The translations under genes and the position numbers were made by a program. Below are positions 24,655 to 64,000 of a stretch of 64,000 nucleotides of DNA, piece after piece; position 1 is the first letter of the stretch; each line of letters begins with the position of its first letter. The stretch is from Chinchilla lanigera (Eukaryota > Chordata > Mammalia > Rodentia > Chinchillidae), in the NCBI RefSeq assembly GCF_000276665.1, contig NW_004955518.1, positions 1,720,929 to 1,784,928 on the forward strand, written 5' to 3'. Under the pieces are notes generated by a model. That model ran no database searches, was not told where the DNA came from, and saw only the letters and a program-made list of their open reading frames with translations.

Positions 24655-25065
24655 GTGAGTTTCTTGTTGCTGAGACAAAATATGCAATACCTAGAAGTTA
24701 AAGGAAGAACGGTTTACTTCACAGTTTGTAGAGGTTTCAGTCCATAGTTAGCTCACTCCAAGGCAAAGCAACATAGTAAATGGGCATCACAGAGGAGAAA
24801 CACTTCATGATGTGGCAGTCAAGAGGCAGCAAGGAACAAGCAGGCCTGCCTCCCCTCTCTCCCTTTATAGTCCATCCAGGATATAAGCCTATTGATTGGT
24901 GCCAATCACACCCAGAATTATGTTAAACCAATCAGTGGACTAATTTAGTACTACAGACCCTTAATCCCAGTATCACACCCTAATACCAGCCAGCTCCAAA
25001 AAGCTCCACCTATGAACACACGAGGCTTTAGGGGAGACGTTTAGATAAAAGCCATAACAGTTACC
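24655..25065 (-). repeat. Rodent MaLR/ORR1-like LTR, antisense
   Basis: Antisense rodent LTR features: ttcttgttgctgagacaaaa, cacttcatgatgtggcag, caagcaggcctgcctcccct, aaagctccacctatgaac. Boundaries approximate. Confidence 0.7.
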
Positions 25066-26039
25066 ATGTACAACTATTTTGAATCCCATTAAATATTTTA
25101 AAAGGTTTAGATAACTAGAATTTTTCTTTCACAAACCACAGCTAAACCTATAAAGTCTGAAAAATATTAACATGCAAATTATATTAAAATATACTTATAT
25201 AATCAGCATCTGGTTCTGCCTTGTCTCCAGTTAAACATTATGGATACTCCCCACAATCTGTAGGCTTAACCAGTTTCATTTGTAGCTGTGTTTCTGAGCC
25301 ATGGACCAAAGCTGATTATGTTACAGGATAAGCCATTTGAAGTATTAACCATGGTAAGCCATGCTAAACCATGCTAAGACTATTAACATTAGACATAATG
25401 AGATTATTAATATCAGATTTTACATCTACTACACTCTTACTGAATCTCAGGCATATATAAAGGTGAGGAGAAAGTGGATTTGAAATATCTTTTTGATGTT
25501 GTTTCTTTGAAATCATTTAATCCTACAAGTGGATATTTAAAAGCTGTATCTTTAAATTAATATTTGATTTTTGCTTCTAAGTGTTTGACTCAATGAAATC
25601 ATGAAAGAGAGTACTTTTATCTTAAAAAGGCACATTAACTTTGATTTGTTGCCCCTGAACAGATATATATATATGGGAGGGGAAATAGATAAATATTATA
25701 TATATATAATGTAGTTGTCAACACTTCTTTTAAGATTTTATGTTTGTTTGATATGTTATAACTTTAGTTACAGGATATGAATAATTTATAGACAGGAAAA
25801 TGAACAAAAGAACTTATGCATTGCAACACTAAAATTTATTTAACAACAAAGAAAATGGTTACTACCTTCTTGGATAAGAAAGAAAACAGTAAAATGTCTA
25901 AGGGATTAAACATATAACAACATTATTGTGAATATTAATATTTATGGGCTACTATAAAGGCATTTATAAAAAAGAAAGATTTAATGAAAAGTTTGAAACA
26001 GATAACCATTTTTAATATCTCAACTTAAATCACTGAAAA
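25066..26039. other. Intergenic DNA downstream of CCDC122
   Basis: AT-rich, with (TA)n at 25668-25712. No gene seen. Confidence 0.5.
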
Positions 26040-26047
26040 TTCAATTG

Positions 26048-26053
26048 TTTATT
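26048..26053 (-). terminator. Candidate CCDC122 poly(A) signal
   Basis: tttatt on the plus strand reads AATAAA on the minus strand, about 340 bases past the stop codon. Other AATAAA hexamers exist further on (for example near 25838), so use of this one is a guess. Confidence 0.3.
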
Positions 26054-26391
26054 TTCTTCTAAATTTTTATAGGGTATTGAATACAAGGCTAGTCAATACT
26101 ATATTTTTATAAATGGGCATTCTCAATATAATATAGGCTGCACACTGTAAATATTCACAGAGACTCTTTCACTATTCTCCTGGAAGGATTGCTGTTGTCT
26201 ATTTAGTGCTATTCATTATAAGGTTGGAAAAATACTTTAACCAATGGATAACTGATTTTAAAAGAGAAAATATATCTGCCATTAATACAGTGGTTTGACA
26301 GTGGTTGCTTAAGAAACCAAAAGATTTTCTTAATATTCTGTCCCAAAATTTTGGTTGGCATGGTCTCTGTTGACATTACACTATGGCAATG

Positions 26392-55338
<28,947 letters not shown>

Positions 55339-55533
55339 TTTTGTCTGTAATCCCTTTTTCACTTTTTGCTTCACCTTCTTTATTCCTACAAGATAATCTA
55401 TATTTATAATTTTTTTCACTTTTCCCTGTTTTTTTTTTTCCCATTGTATGTTTGTGACCACATATTCCAGAGGGATGGTAATGACATTTACTCATTAGTA
55501 CAAATAATTAACACAATGGTTGAGAGACTTTGG

Positions 55534-55617
55534 TTTTTCTCCGGTACCGGGAACCGAACTCACGACCTTGCGCATGCCAGGCAGGCGCTTTTGCCGCTGA
55601 GCTAAATCCCCAACCCC
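55534..55617 (-). repeat. ID SINE with 17-bp TSD
   Basis: Perfect TSD tggttgagagactttgg (55517-55533 and 55618-55634). The A-tail is almost absent, only a few T on the plus strand. Confidence 0.96.
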
Positions 55618-55634
55618 TGGTTGAGAGACTTTGG

Positions 55635-56525
55635 AAGGAAAGTAGAATAGTACTGTATTTGCATGTTGGTTCTCCAATTTTCAGCTGTTATGAACTATAG
55701 TGTCTTCTTTGATCCTTGATGCCCTTATTTATAAAATCTCATGGGAATATTGTAGTAAAGTAAGATTTATACATGCTTAGCACAGCACCTGCCATATACA
55801 GAGTAATTATTGTGGATTAGCAGCAGGTACTTCTAGTACTACGATGAAGTAGGCTTTAAAACAATAACAAGAACCTGTGAGAATATTTCAAGAATGCTTA
55901 GCAATTTCTCTTATTAGTATGGAGTGAACACACTACTCCTGTTCAGTGATATTTTTGCTAGCATAAGGCCTACACAGGTTTAAAATTACATTTCAGTCTA
56001 TTTGTTTAGGAGTAATTGATAAGATCATGTGGTAGATATTTTTCTTCACCTGAACATGAAGAAAATGCTATTATGACACGAGTGTTGACTGTCCAGAGTT
56101 AAAATCGTTGCCAGATTTAGGAAAAGGGTGTATGAATTTGCCTACACAGAGGAAATGGTTCACATTTTCATGATTAATGAATGAAAAATTCATTAATGAA
56201 TTCATTAGTGAATGAAAAATTGATAAGTACTTTTGAAATTGGAAGTTGTCATCTCCTATTTAATGTTTGTACATAAGGATTTTTCTAGGTATGACTAATC
56301 TTTTAACAAAATGTTAGTTGATTTTTATAGACCCTGTGAATCTTTCCAAATTGTACTAAGGTGATTACAAATTTTGCAGGCCAAGAAAAAAAGTGGTATT
56401 GTTTTAATAGTAAGGCATATGTAAGGAAGCCTCCACAGAAAAGTCTACAAAATCATTAAATATCTTTCCTAAAGATCAGCTAAACACAAAGGACTCATGT
56501 ACAAATTATGTTTTCCAAAACCAAA
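55635..56525. other. CCDC122 5' intron, MIR-like piece
   Basis: MIR 3' end-like text at 55690-55810 (cttagcacagcacctgcc). A duplicated attcattaatgaat palindrome lies near 56172-56215. No exon recognised. Confidence 0.5.
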
Positions 56526-56645
56526 ATAATCCCAGCACTCGGGAGGCTGAGGCAGGAGGATCATTGCAAGTTCAAGGCCAGCCTGGGCTACAAAGTGAGC
56601 TGAAGGCCAGCCTGAACTGCATAGTGAGACCCTGTCTCAAAAAGA
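56526..56645 (+). repeat. B1 SINE
   Basis: taatcccagcactcgggagg, ggcaggaggatcattgcaag, ggccagcctgggctac, agaccctgtctcaaaa. It includes the internal duplication (aaggccagcctg twice) typical of B1, and lacks the first bases. Confidence 0.93.
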
Positions 56646-57339
56646 CAAAAACAAAACAAAACACAAATAAAAGTTTGAAATGATATATAAAAAGAAAAAT
56701 TTTAGATACAAAAATTTAAAATTAAAGCATGATAAACAAAAAGATAGAAGTTAAATTTCTTCCTAAGTGAAGAAATTCAAACCTATCTAGAAATCTCCTA
56801 CCAAGATAAAGAAATCCTGAGCTTAACAGGTAGATTGTCTTACACTCCTAAGTATTTAGGATTCTTTCCTGTCTCATATCATTTCATGTCACATTTCCAA
56901 TTTACCTTCCTGAGGTTTATCTGTATGCTCAGCTTACTCACTGTTCATGTCATCATTCTATGTCCTTTCTGTGCAAAACAGAACTTCTCCAGATTTACTG
57001 CTGTTAATGATTCCAAACCTAATTTTCTCTCTAGTACTTTTGAGTTTCACAGTCACATGAAATTCTAGCTATCTTGAAAATGCATGCCTTTTTCAGTCAG
57101 TTAGATACAGTAGGCAACTAAACTTTTGTGTACATCTAAGATTGTTTGTTTCACAATAAAGAGCTTCTTAAAACTGATATAGTCAGACTCTGATTTTCCT
57201 CCTTGCAAATCTTCTGAAGGAAGATCCAAGAACTGAAAAATCACAAAACAACACAAACATAATGTGGATCACCACAGACCCCCTGATCAAAAATCTGGTA
57301 ACAAATTCAGTCAACTGATTACATGGTAAGTGCTTTCAT

Positions 57340-57800
57340 CATGCTTATTTTGTGCTAGATACTATTCTAAGTACTTTACATGAAAAACAACAAAAGTATT
57401 ATAGTGTTTGTGCTATGCCTGGTAATCAAACATTAATTCATTTTACTCTGTGAGAAAGATGATATAATTTTCATTTCACATAAAAGTAAGATACAAATAG
57501 ATCAAAGAATTTACTCAAAACTGTCAGTGAGTCTTTGGTTGACCAGTATTGCATGTCTATATCTGTTTTCATGAGAAGCAACTTTGAAGATATCAGTATG
57601 TAATACAACCACCATTGTTAATTCCCTACCACTTTGTTTGTAACTCTGTATTGTCTGTACTGTGCTTGTGATATGTTGTAAAATGTTGTATGTCTGTTAA
57701 TGTTTCCCCCCTTTTATCTTTAAAATTAAAAAAAAAGAATTTACTCAGATAACTATTGAGATGATATGTGAATTCAGGTAGTTTGGTTCCAACTTCATGC
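57340..57800 (-). repeat. MIR, antisense, split by young L1
   Basis: Left part 57340-57517 (ttgtgctagatactattcta) and right part 57748-57800 (aattcaggtagtttggttcc). The L1 at 57518 sits between. Confidence 0.6.
57518..57733 (+). mobile_element. Short 5'-truncated L1 with 14-bp TSD
   Basis: 216 bp of L1 3' UTR and A-tail; TSD aaagaatttactca (57504-57517 and 57734-57747). A single 3' UTR unit. Confidence 0.93.
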
Positions 57801-57941
57801 TTTTAATTCTACACTTCTCAAGTATAATTATTAAGGGAAGAATCATGTTTTTATGTACCACTGCAGAATCAAACTATTTTGTATTCTTTTATTGTTAAAA
57901 TGTCACTTTAATGAATTTCCACCATTTTGTTTTCCTTAGGG

Positions 57942-58012
57942 TGCTGTGGATTGAATTCAGGAGCTTGTGCATGCTAAGCACACACAATATACTCAGCGAC
58001 AACTCCAGCATC
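57942..58012 (-). repeat. Old ID-like SINE, antisense
   Basis: gtggattgaattcaggagct, gtgcatgctaagcacaca and actcagcgacaactccagc follow an old ID antisense pattern. Confidence 0.65.
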
Positions 58013-58759
58013 CATGTTCCTCCTTTCTAGTCCCACTTCTACTTTCCACATTTCTTCTTTGGGGAACTATTACAGTAAAGTACAGCAATGAAGCTAATGC
58101 AACTCCTACAGACGTTCACCATAGTTTGCATGACTGAAAAGGGAACCCAGTACATTCTTCCGGCTCCTAGTAAATTCCCGAGAGATGTTAGCTTCCTGAT
58201 GAGTCATCTCTTTTCTCCAAATTAATGTAATTTCTACAATCTGTTTAAGACACTGTGGAAACTACTCCCATTATCTACTATATCTCTGTAATCTGTCTTC
58301 AGAAGTCTAAGACTCCCAAGTCACTCCTTGTCATAAAGATCTATCCTTTTTCAGCTTGGTAAGCCTGTTAATATGATATTGTGTAACTGACTCTTCAAGT
58401 CTTTTATATTCTTCTGGTGTGGCTTCTGAACTCAAGATCCATCTTCAAGAAAATCCTATCTTCAATCCCTTTGGTAAATTTCCCTTCACCTTTTTGCTTT
58501 TCTTCCTTAGGTTATTAAGTCTGGAGGTGAGATATTTTTCCTGTTACTGGTTACCACTGCTAAACTATGATGTTTTTCTTTTTAGAAAAACTTTGTAGTT
58601 TCTCTGAAGTTCACGCCATCAGACTAAGCTTTCCCTATTCCTGTTATCAACTGACTTGTGGATTCCCTCTTCTCACGCCTAGATTATAGCATCTGATATA
58701 CTGCTTCTAACTATTCATATTTTTTTTGGAATTTCAATATCCACACAGATGGTACAAGC
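58013..58759. other. No feature recognised
   Basis: Unassigned; no exon or repeat I can name. Confidence 0.4.
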
Positions 58760-59205
58760 TATAGTTTTGATACATAATGTTCCCCCAAAGTTTCATGTAT
58801 TGAAAGTTTATCCTCAATACAGTAATGTTCAGAGGTGAGGCTTTTGAGATTATGAGGGTTCCAATCTCATCAATGGATTAAATCATTGATAAATTCCTAA
58901 TTTGATGAAATTGAAAGGTGGTAGAAACATCAGATCTTCTAATTGAGGAAGCAAGCCCATGGGATGTTCTTTGTCCCTGGACCTTTCCTCTCAATCTGTC
59001 TCCATCTCTCGCCATCTTGTCTACCATGAGGTGAAGAGCTTTGCTCTGCCACAGGCTCCTACCTCAATATTCTGCATTACCACAGGCCCATAGCAATACA
59101 GCCAGTGGAAAATAGGCTAAAGCTTCTGAAAGAGTGAAAATAGATCTTCCCTCCTTTAAGTTGATTTTCTCAGGTACTTTGCTTTGACAATGAAAAGCTA
59201 CCACA
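58760..59205 (+). repeat. MaLR (MT-like) LTR
   Basis: aatgttcccccaaagtttca, gtctaccatgaggtgaagag, ctcaggtactttgctttgac, aaaagctaccacag. A palindrome of TTAATTTTAAA type follows at 59225-59265. Confidence 0.75.
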
Positions 59206-59879
59206 GTTTATCTAATATTTTAATTAACTTTTAATTTTAAATTTTAAAATTAAAATTTTAAGGCAAATTTTAATTAACTTTCAATTTTCTAACTCATTTA
59301 ATCTAGTATTTTGCTTACTAGAGCTGTTTAATCACACCAAGATTTCTAAACCCTTGATACTTCTCTATTTACATGATCCCTCAAGTCTTTCATGTATTCT
59401 TACCTCCTTCCTGGTTTCAATTCCTTTGCATTCACCTCACTTCTCTGTTAAAAATGTAACCTAGTGCCTCACTTATAGGCATGTAGCTGAATATGCTCTT
59501 TAAAGACACAACTGTGCTGTGATCTCAATGTAAATTCAAAATAACTTATGGCCGGTGGGCCCTAGACTGGAGGCCCTTAGGATTCATCAGGTTTCATAGG
59601 TTATTTCATCCCTCTGGTCTTCAAATCTCCCCCTCAGCTCTCTTCTCTTCCTCTTTCAGATGACAACCTTTTATTTAACTAAGATTAGAAAATAGCAGTG
59701 AGATCGCTAAACTACCCCATCTACTAGTTTTTCTGCACCTGTACCTGCTCTATAGTTTTCTTGAGACGAATAAAGTCTCCTGACTCTTATCTCTACTCCT
59801 TTCTCATCTATTCATGGAGATTACTTCTTTGAATCTCTACTCAACATAATTCCCCTCTTTATATGGTAAAACATATGTT
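59206..59879. other. Unassigned, A/T palindrome
   Basis: AT palindrome at 59225-59265; the rest is pyrimidine-rich and may be old L2. No exon seen. Confidence 0.4.
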
Positions 59880-60260
59880 ATGGTCTGTACCTAGATGTCC
59901 TCCCAAAGCCTCATCCACTCATAGGTGGGGCTTTTGATGCTAACTAAATTGGTTTAGCATGGAAGCCTGACTGGCTATGGGTGGCACTAATCAACAGGCT
60001 TGTAACCTGGATGGACTACAAGGGAAAAGGGAAAAAAACAAAAAAACAAAAAAACAGGCTTGCTGTTGTGGCTTGCTGCCTTCTGCTTGCCACGCCTTGA
60101 ACTGTTTCTCCTCTGCAATGCTCCTCTGCCATCCACCCTGGTTTGGAACCAGCTGACTAAAGACTAAAACCTCTACAAACTGAGTTAACTAAAAGTTTCT
60201 TCCATTAACTTTGGGTGTCTGGTATTTTGTCTCAGCAATGAGAAAGTAAGTAAGACAATG
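59880..60260 (+). repeat. MaLR (MT-like) LTR with tiny insertion
   Basis: atgtcctcccaaagcctcat, aggtggggcttttgatgcta, gtgtctggtattttgtctca. A 50-bp A-tailed insert at 60003-60052 is flanked by aacaggcttg. Confidence 0.75.
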
Positions 60261-60289
60261 TATTATCTCAAATGATTCATCATAAATCA

Positions 60290-61034
60290 ATTACCACCAC
60301 TACTACCAGTCTTGTTTTGATATCACCACTTCAGCTAGTGGCCTATTTCTTTGATCTCCTTTATAGACAAGATATTTGCTGTCTACTTCCTTTGTTCTCA
60401 TTCTTTTTTGAATGCACTAGAATCAAACAGTCACCATTCTACCTTTAAAGGTCTTCTCTATGACTTCTATGTCCCCACACTCAATGGACAAGTTCAGTCT
60501 TCCCCTCACTTGATCTAATGCAATGATTTGTCACATTTGATTATGATGACCTTCTCTAAAACACCATATCTGATCTCTTTTGCCGTTTTTTTCAAATCTC
60601 ACTTTTGTTAGAATGCCCTAGTGCTTTGGGCTCACTTTCTTCTCATTCTACATCTAATGCCATCAAGTTCCATAGCTTTAAAATCCACTTATAGAGAAGG
60701 GAAACCAGAAACAAGGACGAGGGATCAGGGAGGATAGGAAGGGGTTGTAAAAAGAATTAAATTGTGATATGTATATGTACCAACTCCTCACGATGAATGT
60801 AACCATGAGGCACTGCAAATATACACTAATAAAAATTAAAATGTGAAAGAAAAAAATCCACTTATAGGCTGACAACTCCTGAATTTATCTCTAGTCTGAA
60901 ATCCCTCTTGAACTGCACACTGAGACCAAATTGCCTCCATGATACCTCCATTTGGATTTCTAACAAGCATTTCAATTTAGTATGTTCCAAACTGAAATCT
61001 TCATTATTCTGTCCACTCTGTTACCACCACTAAA
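60290..61034 (+). repeat. L2 LINE fragment, split by L1
   Basis: cttcttctcattctacatc region, then after the L1: gctgacaactcctgaattta, ctctagtctgaaatccctct, ttggatttctaacaagcatt, tgttccaaactgaaatcttc, the L2 ORF2 C-terminal pattern. Confidence 0.7.
60695..60853 (+). mobile_element. Short L1 3' end with 14-bp TSD
   Basis: 159-bp L1 3' UTR; TSD aaatccacttatag (60681-60694 and 60854-60867). Confidence 0.93.
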
Positions 61035-61466
61035 AAGCTCTTTTTGATTTAGAAATAATGCTTATTTACAATAGAAAAGAGAAGAGTCAGGATTCTAGCT
61101 TTTCTGTTGGGCAGGATAACTGGGACAGCCACCTTGAACAGTATATTTGTGAAGGATCTTTAAGGATTTCCCAAAGGGCCTGTGAAACACCAACAATAAG
61201 TTCTCTTTTGTGATAATCTTGAGCAAGTCTGGTTTTATTTCCCTGGATGCTGCACCTTTCTAGAGACCTCCTTACTTCTGAACCTGGGGTTTGGGGCCTA
61301 AACACCAGAAAAAATGTATTTGTAATTTCCTGAGATGGAGAAGCTAAAGGAGCAGGTTTAGTGGTGGTAACAGAGTGGACAGAATAATGAAGATTTCAGT
61401 TTGGAACATATTAAATTGAAATGCTTGTTAGAAATCCAAATGGAGGTATCATGGAGGCAATTTGGT
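60925..61466. repeat. 110-bp inverted repeat, 322-bp spacer
   Basis: Arms 60925-61034 and 61357-61466 are reverse complements with one mismatch seen and no gap. The left arm continues the L2, the right does not, so the right is the copy. It would lie in a 5' intron of CCDC122 if the first exon is at the CpG island. Confidence 0.96.
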
Positions 61467-63699
61467 TGTTATGGCAGCCCCAGGAAACTAACACAGCTTG
61501 TATCAAGGAAATTTGCATATTAAGTGGCCTTTTCCGTAATAATCCATAAATATTCGTGTAAATAGCTTATAAAAAACTGTTCAAATTTTTTTTTTAAATT
61601 CCACTTTTTCTAAGATTTACATGGTTGCATAAGAATGTCAGGGGATTTCCCCAGTGGTTCTTCACAGCCAAATCCTATCACTGTCCTCAAAATAAGTATT
61701 CTAAATTTCTATGAAGAAGATATGCAGTATAATCAAAAAATTAAAATATACACTTGATCTCTAACCAAGTAACCCTCTCCATTTCGTTTGTAAATCATAA
61801 ATGACTAATTCCCATATCGTGAATAATACTTATGGTTAGGAAACTACTCTTTAGTGAGCCTGCCTATTGCTGCTCTACCGATGAACTGTACAATCTTCCA
61901 TGAGTTGTTTCTAAACCTGTTTATGCCAGTTGTACGATATTGTGCTCTTGTAGCTTAATTATGTGTAAACCAACAAAAAGGCATGAAAATAAAATTTGTC
62001 TTTAAAATCTATTGAATATTTTGGAAAGACCCAATAAAGATGTGTGGGGTACCTATGAAAGACTGTGAAGAACAAATCTGCACTCGATTTCACAAATGCC
62101 TTTAAGTTATTTTCCTCATAAAGGAAGAAAACCATGGGAAATCTTAGCTGTTAGTTTAACTTTATGGTTTATGCAAGAGAAGAAATGCAGAACTTCAATC
62201 AGAAGACCATATGTCAAGAAAAGGCCCTAGACTTTCTCACAGATTGGCAAATGAGCATATGGCATTTTAGCTTAAAGAGAAAATTGAAGTTCTTACATTT
62301 TCTCCATGGGTATCTGGTTTAACTGACTTTTCTTTTAAAAAAGGGTTACTTATAATTATATATAACTTACATAATTAACATACCATAAAGTTAAATAACA
62401 TACTTTACGGTATGTTAATTATGTAACACTATAAAGTATACAATTCAATGTTTAACCAACTTTTACAATTTATTCACTGATTATGATCCACACTGTATCT
62501 ATAAGAGGGTTTCTTATACATGAACAAAATGTTAAAGAAGCTATTCTACTTGGTGAAGTTATGGGGATTTAAGGAAGGTTATGTTTGAGTTTAGAGTCTT
62601 GAACAACCAGTACCAGTTAAATAGGTACACAAAAAGAATAGTATTTGTTTTAAGTAGAACAAATATCAAGTGTAAAAGATGAAATCGTATTGCCTATCCA
62701 AAAAGCTATCTGAAGAGCTTGGGAATAGGGAAGTTATTTTTAAAAATCTAATTATGCATCTGAATCATCTTTAGAGGTTGGAACAAAAAGGCAAAGAAAT
62801 ATTCCCCAGCCTGACTTCCAGAAATTGTGATTCAATGTGCATCTCGATGAGGGTCGCAGCATCTTTTTTAAACGGTCTATTTGTAGTTCTGATGTGCAGT
62901 CAGGAATGAGAATCACTGGAGAAGGATAAAAATGGGGCAAGAGAATGTTAGGAGATGAAGCAAGCATCACATTTTAAAAGGAAACAGTATATTCACACAA
63001 CGTAAAGAACTTGCCTAAAAAAGTCATTACTTGAAAATATGCCCCCTACACACGTGCACATACTCTGTCGCTGGAAAGAATCTGACTTTCCCTACTGTCT
63101 ATAAAATAAGGACAAACATTTTAAACCTTCGTTGTAACCGAAAGACCTCTCTTTTGCTTAAAGTAATAGTTGACATAAAACAGGCTCAGGTCAAAGAATG
63201 TATTTGCCCATCCGGTGTACAAGTCATTACTCAGGTTTCTGTTAAAGTTCCAATGAAAATACAAATTTGATGAAAAACAGTTGCCAGCGATACTGGACAC
63301 TGGGTTCTTACTTTAAACTGATGCTCCTGATCTGTGTTTAAGAAGAAGCAAGTGCCCACCTTTTAAACTTTCAGATAACCGCGATTCTTTCTTTTAGTAA
63401 CAGATTCTTCAGCACTTACATGAACAACAATAAAGATAGGAGGAACCTCTCCTTCCGTCATAGCCAGTTTAACTGAAGCACCTTGTTCTTTTTGCAAGGT
63501 TGGATACTTCCTCCTCTATCATAACACATGTATTTCATATAGCAGCTGCTCAGCATTTTAAATGAATGACAATGTACTCTTGGAAGGCAGTTAAAGAGTG
63601 TGTAATTGCACCTGTAACGTGATTCTAAGAATTAGTACCTTCCACTGTACTATTAACTGAATTTTTTTGAAGGCATACAGGTAGGACAAGGTAGAGGGG
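61467..63699. other. Upstream region of CCDC122, hairpin only
   Basis: No exon can be defined, although untranslated first exons could be here. A near-perfect palindrome lies at 62367-62426. The minus-strand sequence cat|gtaagtgctg near 63412-63422 is a donor-like site but unsupported. Confidence 0.4.
62367..62426. repeat. 25-bp-arm hairpin
   Basis: Arms 62367-62391 and 62402-62426 pair with one G-T type mismatch around a 10-base loop. Confidence 0.92.
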
Positions 63700-63790
63700 C
63701 CTCTAATCCCGGTGTTCTGAGAGGCCGAAGCAGGAGGATCTCAAGATTGAGCCCAGCCTGGCCAATTTAGCAAAATGCTGTTTCAAATTA
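63700..63790 (+). repeat. Diverged B1/Alu-like monomer
   Basis: ctaatcccggtgttctgaga, agcaggaggatctcaagatt, gcccagcctggccaatttag. Confidence 0.75.
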
Positions 63791-63819
63791 AAAGTACAAC
63801 CAAAACCTTTTATAAAGTA

Positions 63820-64000
63820 AAAAGGCTGGACTGTAACTGTGCAGATGCCCCGGGGCCAACTCCACGTATGCACACGAACATGCTGTGGAGAGCGTCGGTC
63901 CGTCGGCAGAGCACACACTGAACGCTCCCCACAGCGCCCGCGCGGACGGACGGTCCGGCTCAGGCGGCCGCGCTTCCGCGAGGCCCGGGGTCCGCCCCGC
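63820..64000. promoter_or_regulatory. CpG island edge, probable CCDC122/LACC1 promoter
   Basis: Abrupt rise in G+C and CpG (gcggccgcgcttccgcgagg and similar) after tens of kilobases of AT-rich DNA. In human, CCDC122 and LACC1 are head to head here. The start sites are not visible; the window stops inside the island. Confidence 0.7.

Overview
The window is mammalian nuclear DNA from a rodent. It carries tRNA-Ala-like ID SINEs, B1 (7SL-derived) monomers, MT/ORR1-type MaLR LTRs, L1, L2, MIR and Tigger elements. The ID consensus ends in a GGTACCGG-type 3' part unlike mouse or rat, so a non-murid rodent is likely (a beaver-like lineage is a guess, not shown by the sequence).

The only intact host gene I can support is CCDC122, on the minus strand. 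Five coding exons (55338-55293, 54800-54688, 34704-34306, 33568-33452, 26541-26392) have correct GT-AG borders and matching phases. Spliced they give 825 nt, or 274 codons plus stop, close to the roughly 273 residues of human CCDC122. The last ~180 bases are a CpG-rich island, where the promoter shared with the divergent neighbour LACC1 is expected; LACC1 itself would lie beyond the right edge.

Layout: 0-6.5 kb is old and young L1 with ID insertions. 6.5-10 kb is a three-level nest: a MaLR LTR holds a class II endogenous retrovirus, which holds a composite retroposon (GC-rich 173-bp higher-order VNTR, unassigned middle, L1-type 3' end) flanked by a 13-bp target-site duplication. 11.5-14.3 kb holds a full-length dead Tigger transposon whose 5' end and flank are copied in inverted orientation at 32.6-33.4 kb, next to a CCDC122 splice donor. 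16.4-17.3 kb is an inverted (twin-primed) L1. 21.6-23.8 kb is a MaLR provirus. 26-55.4 kb is the CCDC122 body. Its 20-kb second coding intron contains a near full-length L1 (38.8-45.25 kb), an RPF1 processed-pseudogene fragment joined to an L1 3' end, and a second L1 (50.7-53.6 kb). 55.4-64 kb is the 5' region of CCDC122 with LTRs, an interrupted L2, and a 110-bp inverted repeat.

Most long open frames in the window are decayed L1 ORF1/ORF2, not host genes. The most interesting signals are the SVA-like composite, two recent inverted duplications with almost no divergence, L1 3' UTRs built from a variable number of tandem units, and a possible RPF1::L1 chimera.
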